DNA from: Rickettsiales bacterium
GTDB taxonomy: Bacteria; Pseudomonadota; Alphaproteobacteria; Rickettsiales; UBA3002
Direction of reading: 5' to 3'
NCBI GenBank assembly: GCA_002725445.1
Contig: PBPD01000051.1
Location: 1-7,424, forward strand
DNA length: 7,424 nt
How positions within the stretch are numbered: position 1 is the first letter of the stretch; each line of letters begins with the position of its first letter. This document shows positions 6,381 through 7,424 of this stretch, in pieces. The position numbers were made by a program, and so were the translations under genes. Below the pieces are notes generated by a model, which was given only the letters and a program-made list of their open reading frames with translations, made no database searches and was not told the origin of the DNA.

Positions 6381-6965
6381 CTAGAGTGTGGGGAAAAGAC
6401 GCTTCTCGACAAGCGATACCAAGGCTTGCAATGCCATTATGTGGGTTTCCTGAATATGCGCCGTGACCGCACTTGGCACCTTAAACACCTGTTTGGCATC
6501 CACCACTGCTTCACAACGCTCGCTTGTAAGCAGCACCGTGTGCAAGTTATACGTGTTGCCAGCCTCCAATGCTTTTAACACATTGGCGCTTTGGCCAGAG
6601 GTGGAAATACCTATCAACACATCACCCGCTTTGCCCAGCGCTTCTATCTGACGGCTGAATATATCCTCAAACGCATAATCATTACTCACTGCGGTAATAA
6701 TACCCGGGTCTGCGGTCAGCGCGATAGCAGGCAATGCACGGCGGTCTTTGATAAAACGCCCTACAAATTCACCGGCAATATGCATCGCATCGCATGCGCT
6801 TCCGCCATTGCCACACACCAGCAGCTTGCGGCCATTGGTAAATGCATCCGCCAGCACGCCCGAAAGCTCTACTAAATCTGCATTATGCTGCTTGAAAAAG
6901 CCTGAAACTGCTTTTTCGTGCTGCTTCACCAACGTGCCCAGCACTGCATTTAATTCTTCGCTCAT
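6381..6965 (-). CDS. gmhA: Phosphoheptose isomerase (sedoheptulose 7-phosphate isomerase)
   Basis: GmhA converts D-sedoheptulose 7-phosphate to D-glycero-D-manno-heptose 7-phosphate, the first step to the ADP-heptose used in the lipopolysaccharide core. The 194-residue protein is full length for this single-SIS-domain family. It shows CGNGGSACDAMHIAGEFVGR (51-70) with conserved H62 and E66, the phosphate-binding loop STSGQSANV (121-129), and IQETHI (171-176), where H175 aligns with the C-terminal catalytic histidine. TADPGIITAVSNDY (84-97) is also typical. The ATG at 6965 overlaps the rpe stop by 4 bases (ATGA), so the two genes are almost certainly cotranscribed and translationally coupled. 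It lies 98 bases upstream of the response regulator, which has its own promoter. A related SIS isomerase such as DiaA is less likely given the complete GmhA motif set. Confidence 0.9.
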   Translation of the reverse strand: MSEELNAVLGTLVKQHEKAVSGFFKQHNADLVELSGVLADAFTNGRKLLVCGNGGSACDAMHIAGEFVGRFIKDRRALPAIALTADPGIITAVSNDYAFEDIFSRQIEALGKAGDVLIGISTSGQSANVLKALEAGNTYNLHTVLLTSERCEAVVDAKQVFKVPSAVTAHIQETHIMALQALVSLVEKRLFPTL

Positions 6966-7424
6966 ACCCGTAACGCCTTAATATTATCTGCATACTCTGC
7001 GGGATCACCTGTAAATACGGCCGAGCCTGCTACCAACATATCCGCACCAGCGGCAACCACATCGCCCACCGTGTCTTTATTAACGCCGCCATCAACTTCC
7101 AGCCAGATATCGCGCCCAGTGCGCATGATCATCTCGCGAATGCGGCGAATTTTCTCCAGCTGCGACGGAATAAACGCTTGCCCGCCAAATCCCGGATTCA
7201 CCGACATCACCAAAATCAAGTCCACATCGTCCATCACATATTCCAGCACATGTTCTGATGTGGCCGGACAAATTGATACTCCGGCACGTTTGCCAAGCGA
7301 TTTAATCAGCTGAACACTGCGATGCAAATGGGCGCCTGCTTCTGCATGCACGGTAATAATATCTGCGCCGGCTTCTGCAAATTGCGGAATAAAGGGATCT
7401 GCCGGCTCAATCATTAAATGCACA
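6962..7424 (-). CDS. rpe: Ribulose-phosphate 3-epimerase, partial (N-terminus beyond right edge)
   Basis: Rpe interconverts D-ribulose 5-phosphate and D-xylulose 5-phosphate in the pentose phosphate pathway. About 154 C-terminal residues are present out of a usual 215-225, so the first 60-70, with the N-terminal His/Asp metal ligands, lie outside. Visible motifs are VHLMIEP at the window edge, with the conserved active-site histidine, IITVHAEA, the loop MSVNPGFGGQAF, LEVDGGVN with the catalytic aspartate, and the phosphate-binding GSAVF near the end. The first in-window codon reads GTG and codes the valine of VHLM, not a start. It is upstream of gmhA with a 4-base overlap. The product feeds transketolase/transaldolase reactions that make sedoheptulose 7-phosphate, the GmhA substrate, which makes the pairing sensible. 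Confidence 0.95.
   Translation of the reverse strand, partial: VHLMIEPADPFIPQFAEAGADIITVHAEAGAHLHRSVQLIKSLGKRAGVSICPATSEHVLEYVMDDVDLILVMSVNPGFGGQAFIPSQLEKIRRIREMIMRTGRDIWLEVDGGVNKDTVGDVVAAGADMLVAGSAVFTGDPAEYADNIKALRV

Noticed and set aside
6360..6396. Possible terminator after gmhA (CACAC...GTGTG hairpin)
   Set aside because: The stem is only 5 bases with a 9-base loop, and the minus strand continues with AATTAAAATAAAT rather than a T run.

Overview
The window looks like chromosomal DNA from a motile alphaproteobacterium with a Gram-negative envelope. The main reason is a clear ChpT-type histidine phosphotransferase, a family tied to the alphaproteobacterial CckA-ChpT-CtrA relay. Genes for chemotaxis and a GmhA-type heptose isomerase support this. 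The exact lineage cannot be read from the sequence. A deep-branching or Rhodospirillales/Micavibrio-like group is only a guess. Seven genes fill almost the whole window. I see no RNA gene, insertion sequence, prophage or CRISPR array.

Left block (1-3979, all on the minus strand): chpT, then a large hybrid cheA, then cheW, which runs off the left edge. CheA has an HPt domain, a long acidic Ala/Pro/Glu linker in place of a recognisable P2 domain, the dimerisation and ATPase domains, two CheW-like domains in a row, and a C-terminal receiver. The linker contains a short motif very like the CheY-binding N-terminus of FliM. cheA and cheW overlap by 11 bases. ChpT and CheA together supply two phosphotransfer histidines and a receiver aspartate, so a link between chemotaxis signalling and a ChpT-type relay is plausible but not shown.

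Middle (3980-6380): a 173-base divergent intergenic region separates chpT from a plus-strand HTH/S24 (LexA/CI-like) regulator. That gene has an extended -10 promoter with a small palindrome just upstream. It converges on a minus-strand REC-AAA+-Fis response regulator of NtrC type. This regulator's AAA+ domain has lost GAFTGA, the Walker B glutamate and the sensor II arginine, so it is unlikely to activate sigma-54 in the usual way. Its gene has a well-matched sigma-70-type promoter flanked by a spaced inverted repeat.

Right block (6381-7424, minus strand): rpe (5' end beyond the window) overlaps gmhA by 4 bases. They form a small carbohydrate operon linking the pentose phosphate pathway to heptose supply for lipopolysaccharide.

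The best points for a second look are the FliM-like motif in CheA, the degenerate AAA+ regulator, the chpT-cheA pairing, and the possibly self-cleaving S24 regulator. I found no clearly new defence or mobile system.
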